Origin: Bin87 sp034428455
Lineage (GTDB): Bacteria; Chloroflexota; Dehalococcoidia; Lucifugimonadales; UBA3495
Direction: 5' to 3'
Length of the DNA stretch: 64,000 nt
Assembly (NCBI GenBank): GCA_034428455.1
Contig: DAOUHZ010000152.1
Location: forward strand, 1 to 64,000
This document shows positions 33,696 through 42,547 of the stretch, piece by piece. The notes under the pieces are model-generated. The model made no database searches and was not told the DNA's origin. It saw nothing but the letters and a program-made list of their open reading frames with translations. Position 1 is the first letter of the stretch; each line of letters begins with the position of its first letter. The position numbers were made by a program, and so were the translations under genes.

Positions 33696-35108
33696 TCAGA
33701 CGCCCAGGTGGGTCTGCATTGCGTCCAGCAGGCGGGTCACGTTGGCCGTCGTGTCGGCCTCGCAGTAGATGCGCAGCAGCGGCTCGGTACCCGAAAATCG
33801 GGCGGCCACCCAGCCGGCGTCCAGCATCCAGCGCCGCCCGTCGATTTCGTCCATGCTGCGCACCGCCATGCCCGCCAACTCCGCCAGTGGTTCGCCGGAC
33901 AGCCGCTCCATGATCGCTGACCGCTGTGCCGGGTCGAAGCCCACATCCCGCCGCTGATAGTGATGCTCACCAACCAGGTCGAAGAGATGGCGCACCATGC
34001 CAGAGGCGGTGAGTCCGGCAATGGACATGTACTCCAGCAGCAGCAACCCGCTGAGGATCCCATCCCGCTCCGGTATGTGGCCGCGAAAGGCGTACCCGCC
34101 GCTCTCCTCGCCGCCCAGCAGCGCATCGTCCGCCTGGAAGCGCGGGCCTATGTTCTTGAACCCCACCGGCATCTCCGCGATGTCAACGCTGTACCGCTGC
34201 GCCAGCTTGTTGAGCATGACCGAGGCGGTAACCCCCTTCACCAGTGGCCCGCGGTCACCCCGCTCCAGCAGGTACAAGGCCAGCAGCGAGAACACCTCCA
34301 GCGTGCTCACGAACCGGCCGTTTTCGTCCACCAGACCGATGCGGTCCGCGTCGCCGTCCAGCGCCAGGCCGGCCGACGCGCCATCATGCGGCACCCGTCT
34401 GCAAAGCTCGCTCAGGTTGTGCGCGATGGGTTCCGGCTGGGCCATGCCGGGAAAGGACGGGTTCACCTCGGATCTGAGCTCGGTTACGGTGGTCGTGCCA
34501 CCCTTCAGCATCCCCGGGATGAACCCCGCGCCGGCGCCGTGCATGGCATCCACCAGCACGTTCAATCCGGCGGCGCGGATTACGTCCAGGTAGACCAGGC
34601 TGGCGATTGATTCACAGTACGCCGGGGCCGGGTCGATATCCTCCACCAGTCCAGAGTCGCGGGCGGCATCCAGCGCCAGCGTGCGGGGCGGCCTCGCTGA
34701 TTCGATGCACAACTCCAGCGTGTCCGTCATCGCCTGGCTGGCGCTGCCGCCCTGGGCCGACTTGAACTTGAACCCGCTCCAGGCTGCCGGATTGTGGCTG
34801 GACGTGATGACCACCCCGCCGGCCGCCCCGCTGTGAACCACCTCATGGCTGACTACCGGCGTCGGCGCCGGCTCGCGGCACAGCCGAACGGCGATCCCGT
34901 TACCCGCAATCACCGAGGCCACCGTCTCCGCGAACTCGCGCGACGCGAACCGGGTGTCGTAACCCACCACCAAACCGTCGCTGGCCGTCCCTTCGACCCG
35001 CAGGTAGTCGGCCAGTCCCTGGGAGCATCGCGACACGTTGGCGAAGGTGAAATCGTCGGCGATGATCCCGCGCCAACCATCGGTTCCGAACTTGATTGGG
35101 GAAGTCAT
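33696..35108 (-). CDS. Phosphoglucomutase/phosphomannomutase
   Basis: Alpha-D-phosphohexomutase, 470 aa. The catalytic phosphoserine loop is TSSHNPAAWSGFKFK, the metal loop DGDADRIG, the sugar-specificity loop GGEESGGYAF and the phosphate-binding site RFSGTEPLLRIY. All four domains are present. Interconverts hexose 1- and 6-phosphates; the exact sugar cannot be told from sequence. Confidence 0.93.
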   Translation of the reverse strand: MTSPIKFGTDGWRGIIADDFTFANVSRCSQGLADYLRVEGTASDGLVVGYDTRFASREFAETVASVIAGNGIAVRLCREPAPTPVVSHEVVHSGAAGGVVITSSHNPAAWSGFKFKSAQGGSASQAMTDTLELCIESARPPRTLALDAARDSGLVEDIDPAPAYCESIASLVYLDVIRAAGLNVLVDAMHGAGAGFIPGMLKGGTTTVTELRSEVNPSFPGMAQPEPIAHNLSELCRRVPHDGASAGLALDGDADRIGLVDENGRFVSTLEVFSLLALYLLERGDRGPLVKGVTASVMLNKLAQRYSVDIAEMPVGFKNIGPRFQADDALLGGEESGGYAFRGHIPERDGILSGLLLLEYMSIAGLTASGMVRHLFDLVGEHHYQRRDVGFDPAQRSAIMERLSGEPLAELAGMAVRSMDEIDGRRWMLDAGWVAARFSGTEPLLRIYCEADTTANVTRLLDAMQTHLGV

Positions 35109-35221
35109 AGGTCAATTCTAGCATGGTGGCTGCACTGCCATTGTTACAATAGAAAGGTGCACGGCTTTCCGGTTTGGCCGGACTGACGAGCGCGTGGTTG
35201 TAACTGCGTGAGATTTTGGCA

Positions 35222-35698
35222 ATGAGAGTAGGCATGAAGCCCATTGATGACGACAAGCGCGCTATCTCAGACCTTATCTGCCAATTGGACGAATTGGTCG
35301 GCGAAGCATACGCACGGCGTTGCGCCGAGCGGATTGCCGCTGCGCTGATTGACCACTTTGACTTTGCAGTATTGGTCGACCGGACTTCAATCAATCGTCA
35401 GCTGATACAAGCGCGCCGAAACGGGCTGCTCACCAGAGAGGAATACGAGGGTGGGCTCAACGTTGACATCATCGCCCAGGAGCAAACGGACGGCGAAACT
35501 CCCAGCCGCCTTGCTGCCATTGAAGTATCGGTCACTTTCAATGAAGATGACCTGAAGAACGCTGTCGAGCGCGCTGCCACTATTGCCCGAACAACGGGCA
35601 TTCCCACTGGGGCTTTTCTGATAACCCGCAACACTTGGCCGGAAACGGTCGCCATCATGGCCGCCCAGTCAGGCGTGACCATCGTTCGTCGCCACTGA
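35222..35698 (+). CDS. Hypothetical protein, possibly PD-(D/E)XK-like
   Basis: 158 aa. An N-terminal helical region is followed by NVDIIAQEQTDGETPSRLAAIEVSVTFNE in its second half, and an alternating helix/strand end (GAFLITRNTWPETVAIMAAQ). The D...E-x-S pattern recalls the restriction-endonuclease-like fold, though the usual Lys is Ser. I do not recognise the family. Start ATGs are possible at 35222 or 35234; neither has a strong ribosome site. Confidence 0.55.
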   Translation: MRVGMKPIDDDKRAISDLICQLDELVGEAYARRCAERIAAALIDHFDFAVLVDRTSINRQLIQARRNGLLTREEYEGGLNVDIIAQEQTDGETPSRLAAIEVSVTFNEDDLKNAVERAATIARTTGIPTGAFLITRNTWPETVAIMAAQSGVTIVRRH

Positions 35699-35726
35699 TT
35701 GCTGTCGTCTTGGCAGCGCTCCGGCC

Positions 35727-36167
35727 TCAGCGCCAACGCCGGCGCGCGATCACCGTGCCGGCAATGCGGTCCGGTATCGACCGTCGCTCGTTGCGATCCC
35801 GCAGGATGAAGAACGCGTCGATGAAGAAGCCGATCAGCGTCAGGTGCAGCAGGAACTTCACCCCCGCGCGGACCATCTTCATCCACCAGCTCGCGTTTCC
35901 GCCGCGTCGCCGGCGCACGTCCGTGCCCGTCAGGCGACGCCCGGGCGGGCCAAACTTGATGATCACCCCGAACCACAGGACGTAAGTGATCAGCAGCGCC
36001 AGCGGCACCTGTATCGCCAGGAAATCGTAAACGTCGAAATCAATCGCTTCGGGCCCAGGCGACCCCAGCTTCTGAATGACGAACACGACCGCGGCGGCAG
36101 CGGCGAGGAACAGCAAGCGATCAATGAGCCAGGAGGCGAACCTCCGCAGTGGGACTATGCTTTCCAT
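35727..36167 (-). CDS. RDD-family membrane protein
   Basis: 146 aa with the RDD first helix (RRFASWLIDRLLFLAAAAA), two more hydrophobic segments, the loop PPGRRLTGTDVRR and a C-terminal RSIPDRIAGTVIARR like that of the 32254 gene. Role unknown. Confidence 0.8.
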   Translation of the reverse strand: MESIVPLRRFASWLIDRLLFLAAAAAVVFVIQKLGSPGPEAIDFDVYDFLAIQVPLALLITYVLWFGVIIKFGPPGRRLTGTDVRRRRGGNASWWMKMVRAGVKFLLHLTLIGFFIDAFFILRDRNERRSIPDRIAGTVIARRRWR

Positions 36168-36288
36168 GAACTGCCACTACACAACTGCCCGAGGCGTGTT
36201 TCGATAAACGAGCACTACAATTCTAGCGGCGAACATGCTGCAATCTGGGCATATCCAAGTACCGGTTTCAACCATTAGCGGATATCAC

Positions 36289-36415
36289 GCGTACCCGGTT
36301 TGTCATCGCGAGGAGCGTAGCGACGCGGCGATCTCGTTGGGGAAAGAAAGGCCGCTACCCCTACGAGATTGCCACGCTGCGCTCGCAATGACCGTTCGAG
36401 TGAAACTGGGTACGC
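36289..36415. repeat. Dispersed palindromic repeat, family 2, copy c
   Basis: CGCGTACCCGGTTTGTCATC begins the element and AAACTGGGTACGC ends it. The inner arms are GCGAGGAGCGTAGCGACGCG and CACGCTGCGCTCGCAATGAC. It takes up much of the 366-bp gap between the RDD gene and metK; the rest holds only the terminator below. Confidence 0.87.
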
Positions 36416-36463
36416 ATGAGTTAGCGGGCAATACCCTCCCTTCGCGGGCAGGGCCACATGCAC

Positions 36464-36506
36464 AAAAACAGCCGTGCGCCCCTCTCCGTGTGTGGAGAAG
36501 GGCGCA
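36464..36506 (-). terminator. Rho-independent terminator after metK
   Basis: On the minus strand TGCGCCCTTCTCC pairs with GGAGAGGGGCGCA (13 bp, one G-U) around ACACAC, followed after CGGCTG by TTTTTG. It lies 28 nt past the metK stop and closes the methionine-cycle operon. Confidence 0.82.
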
Positions 36507-36533
36507 TATCGGCAGGCGGTCTGATACGGAGAG

Positions 36534-37766
36534 CTAGTTGCCGGCGGCCGCAGCCTGCTTCAGGGCCTCGGCCTTGTCGGTCCGCTCCCAGGGCAGGTCC
36601 AGGTCGGTGCGACCGAAGTGGCCGTAGGCCGCGGTCTTCCGGTAGATGGGCTGCCGCAGCTGCAGATCCTCGATGATGGCGCCGGGGCGCAGGTCGAAGT
36701 GATCGCGCACCAGTTCCTCGATCTTCTCGTTGGGAATGTGGTTGGTGTCGAAAGTCTCGATGGCGACGGACGTGGGTTCAGCGACGCCGATGGCGTAGGA
36801 CACCAGCACCTCCAGACGGTCGGCGAAACCGGCGGCCACCAGGTTCTTGGCCACATAGCGGGCCGCGTAGGCGCCGGAGCGGTCAACCTTGGTCGGGTCC
36901 TTGCCGGAGAACGCGCCGCCGCCGTGCCGGGCGATGCCGCCGTAGGTGTCCACCAGGATCTTGCGGCCGGTGAGGCCGGTGTCGCCCTGAGGGCCGCCGA
37001 CTACGAACCAACCGCTGGGGTTGACGAAGATCTTGGTGTTATCGTCCAGGAGGTCGGCGGGAACTATGGGCTTGATCACGTGCTCGAGAACATCGCCATA
37101 GATCTGTTCCCTGAAAGCGGCGCGGTCCTCGGTGTCATCGTGCTGGCTGCTGACCACGACAGCATCAACGCGATGGGGCTTGCCATAGCGGTACTCCACC
37201 GTGACTTGGGACTTGCCGTCGGGGCCCAGATAGGGGATTGTGCCGTCTTTGCGGACAGCGGCCAGGCGCTCGACGAGGCGGTGGGACAGATCAACCGTCA
37301 GGGGCATCAGACCATCGGTCTCGTTGCAGGCGAAGCCTACCATCATGCCCTGGTCGCCGGCTCCGGTCGCGCGGCGGGCGTCGGCAGCCGCGGCGCCGTT
37401 GGCGCGGGCCTCCAAGGCGGTGCTGACGCCGGCGTTGATGTCGGGGGACTGCTGGCTGGCGTTGGCGATGATGCCGCACGAATGACCGTCTATCCCGTAT
37501 TTCAGGTCGGTGTAGCCGATCTCCAGCAGGGTTTGACGGGTAATGGCGTCAAAGTCCAGTTCAGCCTGGGTGGTGATTTCGCCGGTGACCATGACCAGGT
37601 TCTTGCCAGCGACGGTCTCGCAGGCGACGCGGCTCATGGGGTCAACTCTGAAAGCGGCGTCCAGCACGGCGTCGGAAATCTGGTCGCACACTTTGTCGGG
37701 GTGCCCTTCCGTAACCGACTCGGACGTGAGCAGGTACTTGGGCGAGGTCATAAACTGGATTGGCAT
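36534..37766 (-). CDS. metK: S-adenosylmethionine synthetase
   Basis: Makes SAM from ATP and methionine; 410 aa. The motifs TSESVTEGHPDKVCDQISDA, GAGDQGMMVGFACNE and GGGAFSGKDPTKVDRS are intact. The ATG at 37766 has GGAGG upstream. It is the last gene of the mtnA-...-metK operon. A family-3 repeat separates it from ahcY. Confidence 0.97.
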   Translation of the reverse strand: MPIQFMTSPKYLLTSESVTEGHPDKVCDQISDAVLDAAFRVDPMSRVACETVAGKNLVMVTGEITTQAELDFDAITRQTLLEIGYTDLKYGIDGHSCGIIANASQQSPDINAGVSTALEARANGAAAADARRATGAGDQGMMVGFACNETDGLMPLTVDLSHRLVERLAAVRKDGTIPYLGPDGKSQVTVEYRYGKPHRVDAVVVSSQHDDTEDRAAFREQIYGDVLEHVIKPIVPADLLDDNTKIFVNPSGWFVVGGPQGDTGLTGRKILVDTYGGIARHGGGAFSGKDPTKVDRSGAYAARYVAKNLVAAGFADRLEVLVSYAIGVAEPTSVAIETFDTNHIPNEKIEELVRDHFDLRPGAIIEDLQLRQPIYRKTAAYGHFGRTDLDLPWERTDKAEALKQAAAAGN

Positions 37767-37786
37767 TTGGTTGTTTCCTCCGATTT

Positions 37787-37815
37787 TTGGATTCCCGCTT
37801 TCGCGGGAATGACGG
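37787..37815. repeat. Short palindromic repeat, family 3, copy b (half element)
   Basis: TTGGATTCCCGC then TTTCGCGGGAATGACGG: an 8-bp stem ATTCCCGC/GCGGGAAT. It matches the right half of the element at 62999 and lies between ahcY and metK inside the operon. Confidence 0.75.
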
Positions 37816-37836
37816 GCTTGGTGGAGAGGGAAGAGA

Positions 37837-39108
37837 CTACGTCCCCTCTTCCCAGCTTTCGTTGTACGCGGTTTGTTCGGCGGTCAGCGTGTCGATGCTG
37901 ATGCCCATGGTCTCCAGCTTGAGGCGGCCCACTTCGGCGTCGATCTCTCGCGGCACCACGTGCACGCCGTTGCCCAGGCTGGCGTAGTTCTTCACCAGGT
38001 ACTCGGCGCTCAACGCCTGGTTGGCGAAGCTCATGTCCATGACGGCGGAGGGGTGACCCTCGGCGGCGGCCAGGTTGATCAGCCGGCCCTCGCCCAGCAG
38101 GTAGATGCGCCGCCCGTCGACAGTCTGGAACTCCTCGACGAAGGGCCGGACTTCCCGGTGGCTGACCGACATGGCTTCCAGGGCCGGAATGTCGATCTCC
38201 ACGTTGAAGTGGCCGCTGTTGGCAACGATAGCGCCGTCAGCCATGACCTCGAAGTGTTCCTTGCCGATGACGTGCCAGCCGCCGGACACGGTGATGAACA
38301 CCTCGCCCTGCTTGGCGGCCTCGACGCCGGTCATCACCTGGAACCCGTCCATGACCGCTTCCAAGGCGCGCACGGGATTGACTTCAGTCACGATAACCTG
38401 GGCGCCCATGCCGCGGGCGCGGGAAGCCACGCCGCGACCGCACCAGCCGTAGCCGCCGACCACCACGCGGCGGCCAGCCCACAGGATGTTAGTGGCGCGG
38501 GTGATGCCGTCCAGCGTGCTCTGGCCGGTGCCGTAGCGGTTGTCGAAGAAGTGCTTCGTCTCCGCCTCGTTGACCGCGATGATGGGATACTTCAGCTGGC
38601 CGTCGGCTGCCATGGCGGTGAGCCGCACCACGCCCGTGGTGGTCTCCTCGGTGCCGGCGATAACGTTGGACAGCAGGTCATTGCGCTCCCGGTGCAGGAC
38701 GCCCACCAGGTCGGCCCCGTCGTCCATGGTGACGTTGGGAGCGTGGTCCAGCACCGCGTTGATGTGCTGGTAGTAGGTCTCGTTGTCCTCGCCCTTGATG
38801 GCGTAGGTCGGGATGCCGAACTCCTGCACCAGCGCGGCGGCGGTCTCGTCCTGGGTGCTCAGCGGGTTGCTGGCGCAGATCACCAGGTCGGCGCCGCCTT
38901 CCTTCAGGGCAATGGCCAGGTTGGCCGTCTCGGTGGTGACGTGGAGACACGCGGCCATCCTTACGCCGTCCAGGGGCTTCTCCTGGCGGAAGCGCTCGGT
39001 AATCATGTTGACGACGGGCATCTCCCGCCCGGCCCAGCGGATCCGGTCCACGCCGGCCGCGGCCAGGGAAAGGTCTTTCACGTCGCCTTTGGTTTTCTGA
39101 ACAGTCAA
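37837..39108 (-). CDS. ahcY: Adenosylhomocysteinase
   Basis: NAD-dependent hydrolysis of SAH to adenosine and homocysteine; 423 aa. The Rossmann motif is GGYGWCGRGVASRARGMGA. RYGTGQSTLDGI and ATTETANLAIALKEGGADL are typical. The start is TTG at 39108 with AGAGGT 8 nt upstream. It sits between rhodanese and metK. No SAH riboswitch was recognised upstream. Confidence 0.96.
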   Translation of the reverse strand: MTVQKTKGDVKDLSLAAAGVDRIRWAGREMPVVNMITERFRQEKPLDGVRMAACLHVTTETANLAIALKEGGADLVICASNPLSTQDETAAALVQEFGIPTYAIKGEDNETYYQHINAVLDHAPNVTMDDGADLVGVLHRERNDLLSNVIAGTEETTTGVVRLTAMAADGQLKYPIIAVNEAETKHFFDNRYGTGQSTLDGITRATNILWAGRRVVVGGYGWCGRGVASRARGMGAQVIVTEVNPVRALEAVMDGFQVMTGVEAAKQGEVFITVSGGWHVIGKEHFEVMADGAIVANSGHFNVEIDIPALEAMSVSHREVRPFVEEFQTVDGRRIYLLGEGRLINLAAAEGHPSAVMDMSFANQALSAEYLVKNYASLGNGVHVVPREIDAEVGRLKLETMGISIDTLTAEQTAYNESWEEGT

Positions 39109-39249
39109 ATCGTTTACCTCTCGTTGTTGTGGTTTTTAGTGCGCCAGGCGGGCCATCGCAAGGACTTCCAGCATTCGCTCGATGAAAGAGCCCCGGTTGC
39201 CCGTGCCGTTGAAAACGGCGGCCTTGAAGTCCTGCGGACGCCTGGTCAG

Positions 39250-39609
39250 TTACGGGTCGTCTCCGTAGGACGTGGGGTTGCCGGCGGCGATCCATGACGG
39301 CGTGCCGTCGTCCACGTTGTACAGCATCTCCGAGTCGTAGCCCATGGCGGCGGCCAGCTCGCAGGCCAGGCCGCTGCGGACGCCGGCGGCGCAGATGAAC
39401 AGCAGCTTCTTGTCCTCGGGCACTTCGTCCATGCGGCCGGGCAGGTCGTCCACGTTGATGTGGATCGCGCCGCTGGCATGGCCGGTGACCCATTCGTCAT
39501 CGCGGCGCACGTCGACGACGACGACACCTTCCGGATCGGCCTGCAGGATCTGCAAAGCCTCGGGCGAATCAACCCGGTAGTACGGTTCGCCTGGGTTCTG
39601 TCGTGGCAT
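39250..39609 (-). CDS. Rhodanese-domain sulfurtransferase
   Basis: 119 aa, a single rhodanese domain. The active-site loop is CAAGVRS with catalytic Cys. VVVDVRRDDEWVTGHASGAI is the CH2A/B region. It accepts or donates sulfane sulfur; the partner is unknown. It lies between mtnP and ahcY, so a role in methionine-sulfur recycling is plausible but unproven. The frame continues past the TAA for 37 more sense codons. Confidence 0.9.
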   Translation of the reverse strand: MPRQNPGEPYYRVDSPEALQILQADPEGVVVVDVRRDDEWVTGHASGAIHINVDDLPGRMDEVPEDKKLLFICAAGVRSGLACELAAAMGYDSEMLYNVDDGTPSWIAAGNPTSYGDDP

Positions 39610-39646
39610 ATCAATTACCTCCTTGGGAACTCTGGGTTGTTGCTTC

Positions 39647-39751
39647 GTCAGAATCAGGATTTACGGGATTACCAGATTTTCAGGATTTGGTGGATAATGC
39701 CAGATGTTGTAATCCTGCTAATCCAATAATCTTGAAAATCCTGATTCTGAC
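39647..39751. repeat. Dispersed hairpin repeat, family 1, copy c
   Basis: 105 bp. GTCAGAATCAGGATTTACG on the left and GAAAATCCTGATTCTGAC on the right; AT-richer interior. Between mtnP and the rhodanese gene. Confidence 0.88.
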
Positions 39752-39759
39752 TACTGGAA

Positions 39760-40647
39760 TCACGGGTCCGGTGGGACATCAAGATGGGTGCCGGCGATGG
39801 GGTGCAGCCGGCGGTAGGCCGCTTCGGATATGCGGCGTCGGTCGGTGATGATGGCGTTGGTCAGCGCCGTCTGGCAGTCGCAGGGACCCAGCGCGGCCAG
39901 CTCCGGCATGATGTGACGCAGGATGATGCGGCTGTTGGCCACGTTGGCCACCAGGTTCTCCACCACCATCTCCACGGTCACGTCGTCGTGGTCGGGATGC
40001 CAGCAGTCGTAGTCAGTGACCCACGCCATCACGGCGTAGCAGATCTCGGCCTCCCGGGCCAGCTTGGCCTCGGGCAGCGTGGTCATGCCGATGATATCGG
40101 CGCCCCAGGCGCGGTACATGTTGGACTCGGCGCGGGTCGAGAAGGCCGGCCCCTCCATTACCACCAGCGTCCCGCCCTGGTGCGTGGGTATGCCCTGACC
40201 CGCTCCGCCGTCGGCGAGCACGGCGCCCATCTCCGGGCAGAAGGGATCGGCGAATGATATGTGCGCCACCACGCCGTCCTCGAAGAACGTGCTGTCCCGG
40301 CGGCGCGTGCGGTCGATCAACTGGTCGGGCACCACCATGTGCTGCGGCTCGTACTCGGCCTGCAGGCTGCCCACCGCGCTCACCGACACGATTTGCTTCA
40401 CCCCCAGAGTCTTCAGCGCGTAGATGTTGGCTCGGAAGGGCAGCTCGGTCGGGCTGACCCGGTGTCCGCGCCCGTGACGGGGCAGGAAGGCAACCGGCAC
40501 ACCCAGCAGCTCACCCACGGTGATAACGTCGCTGGGCTTCCCGTAGGGCGTGTCGATGTCCAACACGGCAGTTTCGGCAAAGCCCTGTATCTCATACAGG
40601 CCGCTGCCGCCGATGATGGCGATTTCCGCTTGTGGTTGGTCAGGCAT
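39760..40647 (-). CDS. mtnP: S-methyl-5'-thioadenosine phosphorylase
   Basis: Phosphorolysis of methylthioadenosine to adenine and methylthioribose-1-phosphate; 295 aa. It contains the phosphate-site segment GGSGLYEI, the motif RHGRGHRVSPTELPFRANIY and NMYRAWGADIIGMT. Its product is the substrate of MtnA, encoded upstream in the same operon. Confidence 0.95.
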   Translation of the reverse strand: MPDQPQAEIAIIGGSGLYEIQGFAETAVLDIDTPYGKPSDVITVGELLGVPVAFLPRHGRGHRVSPTELPFRANIYALKTLGVKQIVSVSAVGSLQAEYEPQHMVVPDQLIDRTRRRDSTFFEDGVVAHISFADPFCPEMGAVLADGGAGQGIPTHQGGTLVVMEGPAFSTRAESNMYRAWGADIIGMTTLPEAKLAREAEICYAVMAWVTDYDCWHPDHDDVTVEMVVENLVANVANSRIILRHIMPELAALGPCDCQTALTNAIITDRRRISEAAYRRLHPIAGTHLDVPPDP

Positions 40648-40716
40648 TTACGTAACTTTCCCGAATGTATGCAGGTTGTCGTGGAAGTGTTTGCTCTGGT
40701 GTGCCAGGGTGCGCCG

Positions 40717-41346
40717 TCAGTTGGTCAGGTAATACTGGACGTAGTAGCCGGCGATGGTGAACCACAGGATCACTCCCAGGGTCGCCAGAACCATCGCTCC
40801 CCGGCCCAGCCGGGCCCGGTTGGCCAGCTCACCGTCTACCGCAGCCCAGTAACGGTTGAAGTTCGCCTGGATCCGACAGACCACGGCGGTGGCAACCAGC
40901 ATTCCAACCAGGCTGACCACGTTCAGGATCAGGTCGATCATCACGCTGATGTCGCTCTCGCCCAAGTAGAAGTTCAGCCACACCGTGGGCATCGGGCTCC
41001 ACAGAGCGGTGCAAATGATCAAGATCACCAGGATGGGCGCCATGCGCAGGTCGTGCACAACGCCGCGTTCCTCCATGAGGTCGCGGTACGCCTTGCAGTG
41101 GGCATAGAACAGGAACCAGCCGTAGACCGGAACCAGCATCGCCAGCGCGTGCCACACCGGATAGACGTTGGCTCCAGTATGCTGTCGGTACTGCTCCCAG
41201 GTTCGATACACCCAGTAGAACAGGTACAGGCCGAAGCTGACGACCGACAGCGCAAAGATGCGCGGGGCGGAAATGCGGTTTCCGTAGGCCACGGCGGATT
41301 GAACCGCCATGCCGCCCACCGTATCGTTGGATTGTCGCGCTGCCAT
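40717..41346 (-). CDS. DUF4234-like multi-pass membrane protein
   Basis: 209 aa with four or five predicted transmembrane segments. The segment SFGLYLFYWVYRTWEQYRQH matches the DUF4234-type pattern (aromatic-rich YWxYR after a helix). It starts 12 nt downstream of the arylsulfotransferase-like gene and is surely co-transcribed. No known function. Confidence 0.7.
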   Translation of the reverse strand: MAARQSNDTVGGMAVQSAVAYGNRISAPRIFALSVVSFGLYLFYWVYRTWEQYRQHTGANVYPVWHALAMLVPVYGWFLFYAHCKAYRDLMEERGVVHDLRMAPILVILIICTALWSPMPTVWLNFYLGESDISVMIDLILNVVSLVGMLVATAVVCRIQANFNRYWAAVDGELANRARLGRGAMVLATLGVILWFTIAGYYVQYYLTN

Positions 41347-41358
41347 CGGGCGTTCCTT

Positions 41359-42465
41359 TCAGCGCAACTGCGGCACCTGCTCCGGCAGGTAGTGGGTCGA
41401 GCGGAACACGCTGTTGACGACAAAGCCCTGCTCATTGGGCGCGAAGTGCGGGTTGAGGTATTCCCAAACCACATCGCCGTCAGGGGTCACCTGGAAGATG
41501 CGCCCCGGCTGGCCCTCGGTGATCAGCGTGTTGCCGTTGGGCAGCCGTCGCGCGCCGGAGATGTACGCGCTAAAAAAGTTGAAGGGCGGGTTGTCCCGAT
41601 ACTCCCACACAATTTCATTTGTAGATGTATCCACCTCGATGACGCGGGAGGCCGGCAGCGGGTTGAACCGGTTGTGCGACCCGTTGTCGTAGATCAAAAC
41701 GTTGCCGTTGTCCAGCATCGACGGGTCGTGCTGCTGTGAAAGCGTCTCGTCGCCGATCTGCCACACGATGTCGCCGCTGGCCTTGTCGATGATTCCCACG
41801 GTGGAGATGTTGCGGAAGCTGAACATCACCCGGTCGTCGCCCAGCGGCGCCACTGTGTTCCCGTGGCTCCATTCGTCCCGAAGGTCGTTGAAGGTAACGA
41901 CGTGGCGCTCCGGGTCCAGATGCTGCGCGGCGGGCCATTCCCAGACGCGGTTGCCCTTGGCATCCACCTCCACCAGGACGTCGGCCCACATGCCGGTGTA
42001 CTCCTCGCGGTCTTCAGTGCCGGGCTGGCCGCCCTTGATGGTTGCCGCCTGGGCGTCGTCCATTCGCCGCACCGTCATGTAGAGGCAGCCGCCCGATTGG
42101 GTCCGCCGCGCGTCGTGGTGGTGGTACGGGTCCCGGTGCTCCCACAGGATGTTGCCGTCCCAGTCGGCTTCCAGCATGATGCCGCCCTTGAACCGCTTCA
42201 TCCCGTCGAAGGTTTCCCAGCCTCCGTCATCGGGAACCTTGCCTCCGTAAAACAGGTTGCCGTTGGGCAGCAGGTAGCCGTACAGGCCCGGCGGGTAGGG
42301 CATCTGCCACTGATGGGCCACCTCGCCGTTTATGTCCAGCAGGTAGACCTCGCCGGCGCCGGACATGGGCGCATACAGCGTGTAGCCGGGGCAGGCGCGC
42401 TCCGGATCACAGGCGGTGAGGCCGGTGCGGGCCATGCGGCGGCGGGTTTGTTGATCAATGGTCAT
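41359..42465 (-). CDS. Arylsulfotransferase (ASST)-like beta-propeller protein
   Basis: 368 aa. Repeated blades carry the pattern of Trp-Glu-rich strands such as DGNILWEHRDPYHHHD, GNRVWEWPAAQH, GDIVWQIGD and DGDVVWEYLNPHF. The His-rich DPYHHHD and WSHGNTV segments resemble the active-site His regions of ASST proteins. There is no signal peptide, so it is probably cytoplasmic, unlike the periplasmic E. coli type. The substrate is unknown. Its position inside a methionine-salvage operon is unexpected. Confidence 0.8.
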   Translation of the reverse strand: MTIDQQTRRRMARTGLTACDPERACPGYTLYAPMSGAGEVYLLDINGEVAHQWQMPYPPGLYGYLLPNGNLFYGGKVPDDGGWETFDGMKRFKGGIMLEADWDGNILWEHRDPYHHHDARRTQSGGCLYMTVRRMDDAQAATIKGGQPGTEDREEYTGMWADVLVEVDAKGNRVWEWPAAQHLDPERHVVTFNDLRDEWSHGNTVAPLGDDRVMFSFRNISTVGIIDKASGDIVWQIGDETLSQQHDPSMLDNGNVLIYDNGSHNRFNPLPASRVIEVDTSTNEIVWEYRDNPPFNFFSAYISGARRLPNGNTLITEGQPGRIFQVTPDGDVVWEYLNPHFAPNEQGFVVNSVFRSTHYLPEQVPQLR

Positions 42466-42547
42466 ATTTCACCGGGATTTACAGGATTGTCGGGATGGAC
42501 AGGATTTCGAGATTGCCACGCTGCGCTCGCAATGACAGGCTGGAGGA
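42466..42547. repeat. Chimeric fragment of family-1 and family-2 repeats
   Basis: The left part (GGATTTACAGGATTGTCGGG and ACAGGATTTC) looks like family 1. From about 42511 the sequence GAGATTGCCACGCTGCGCTC followed by GCAATGACAGG is family 2. The two families are joined in one short element between mtnA and the ASST-like gene. Confidence 0.65.

Noticed and set aside
39109..39249. SAH riboswitch upstream of ahcY
   Set aside because: The conserved SAH-aptamer strings are not found. The region instead encodes a plausible peptide in frame with the rhodanese gene.
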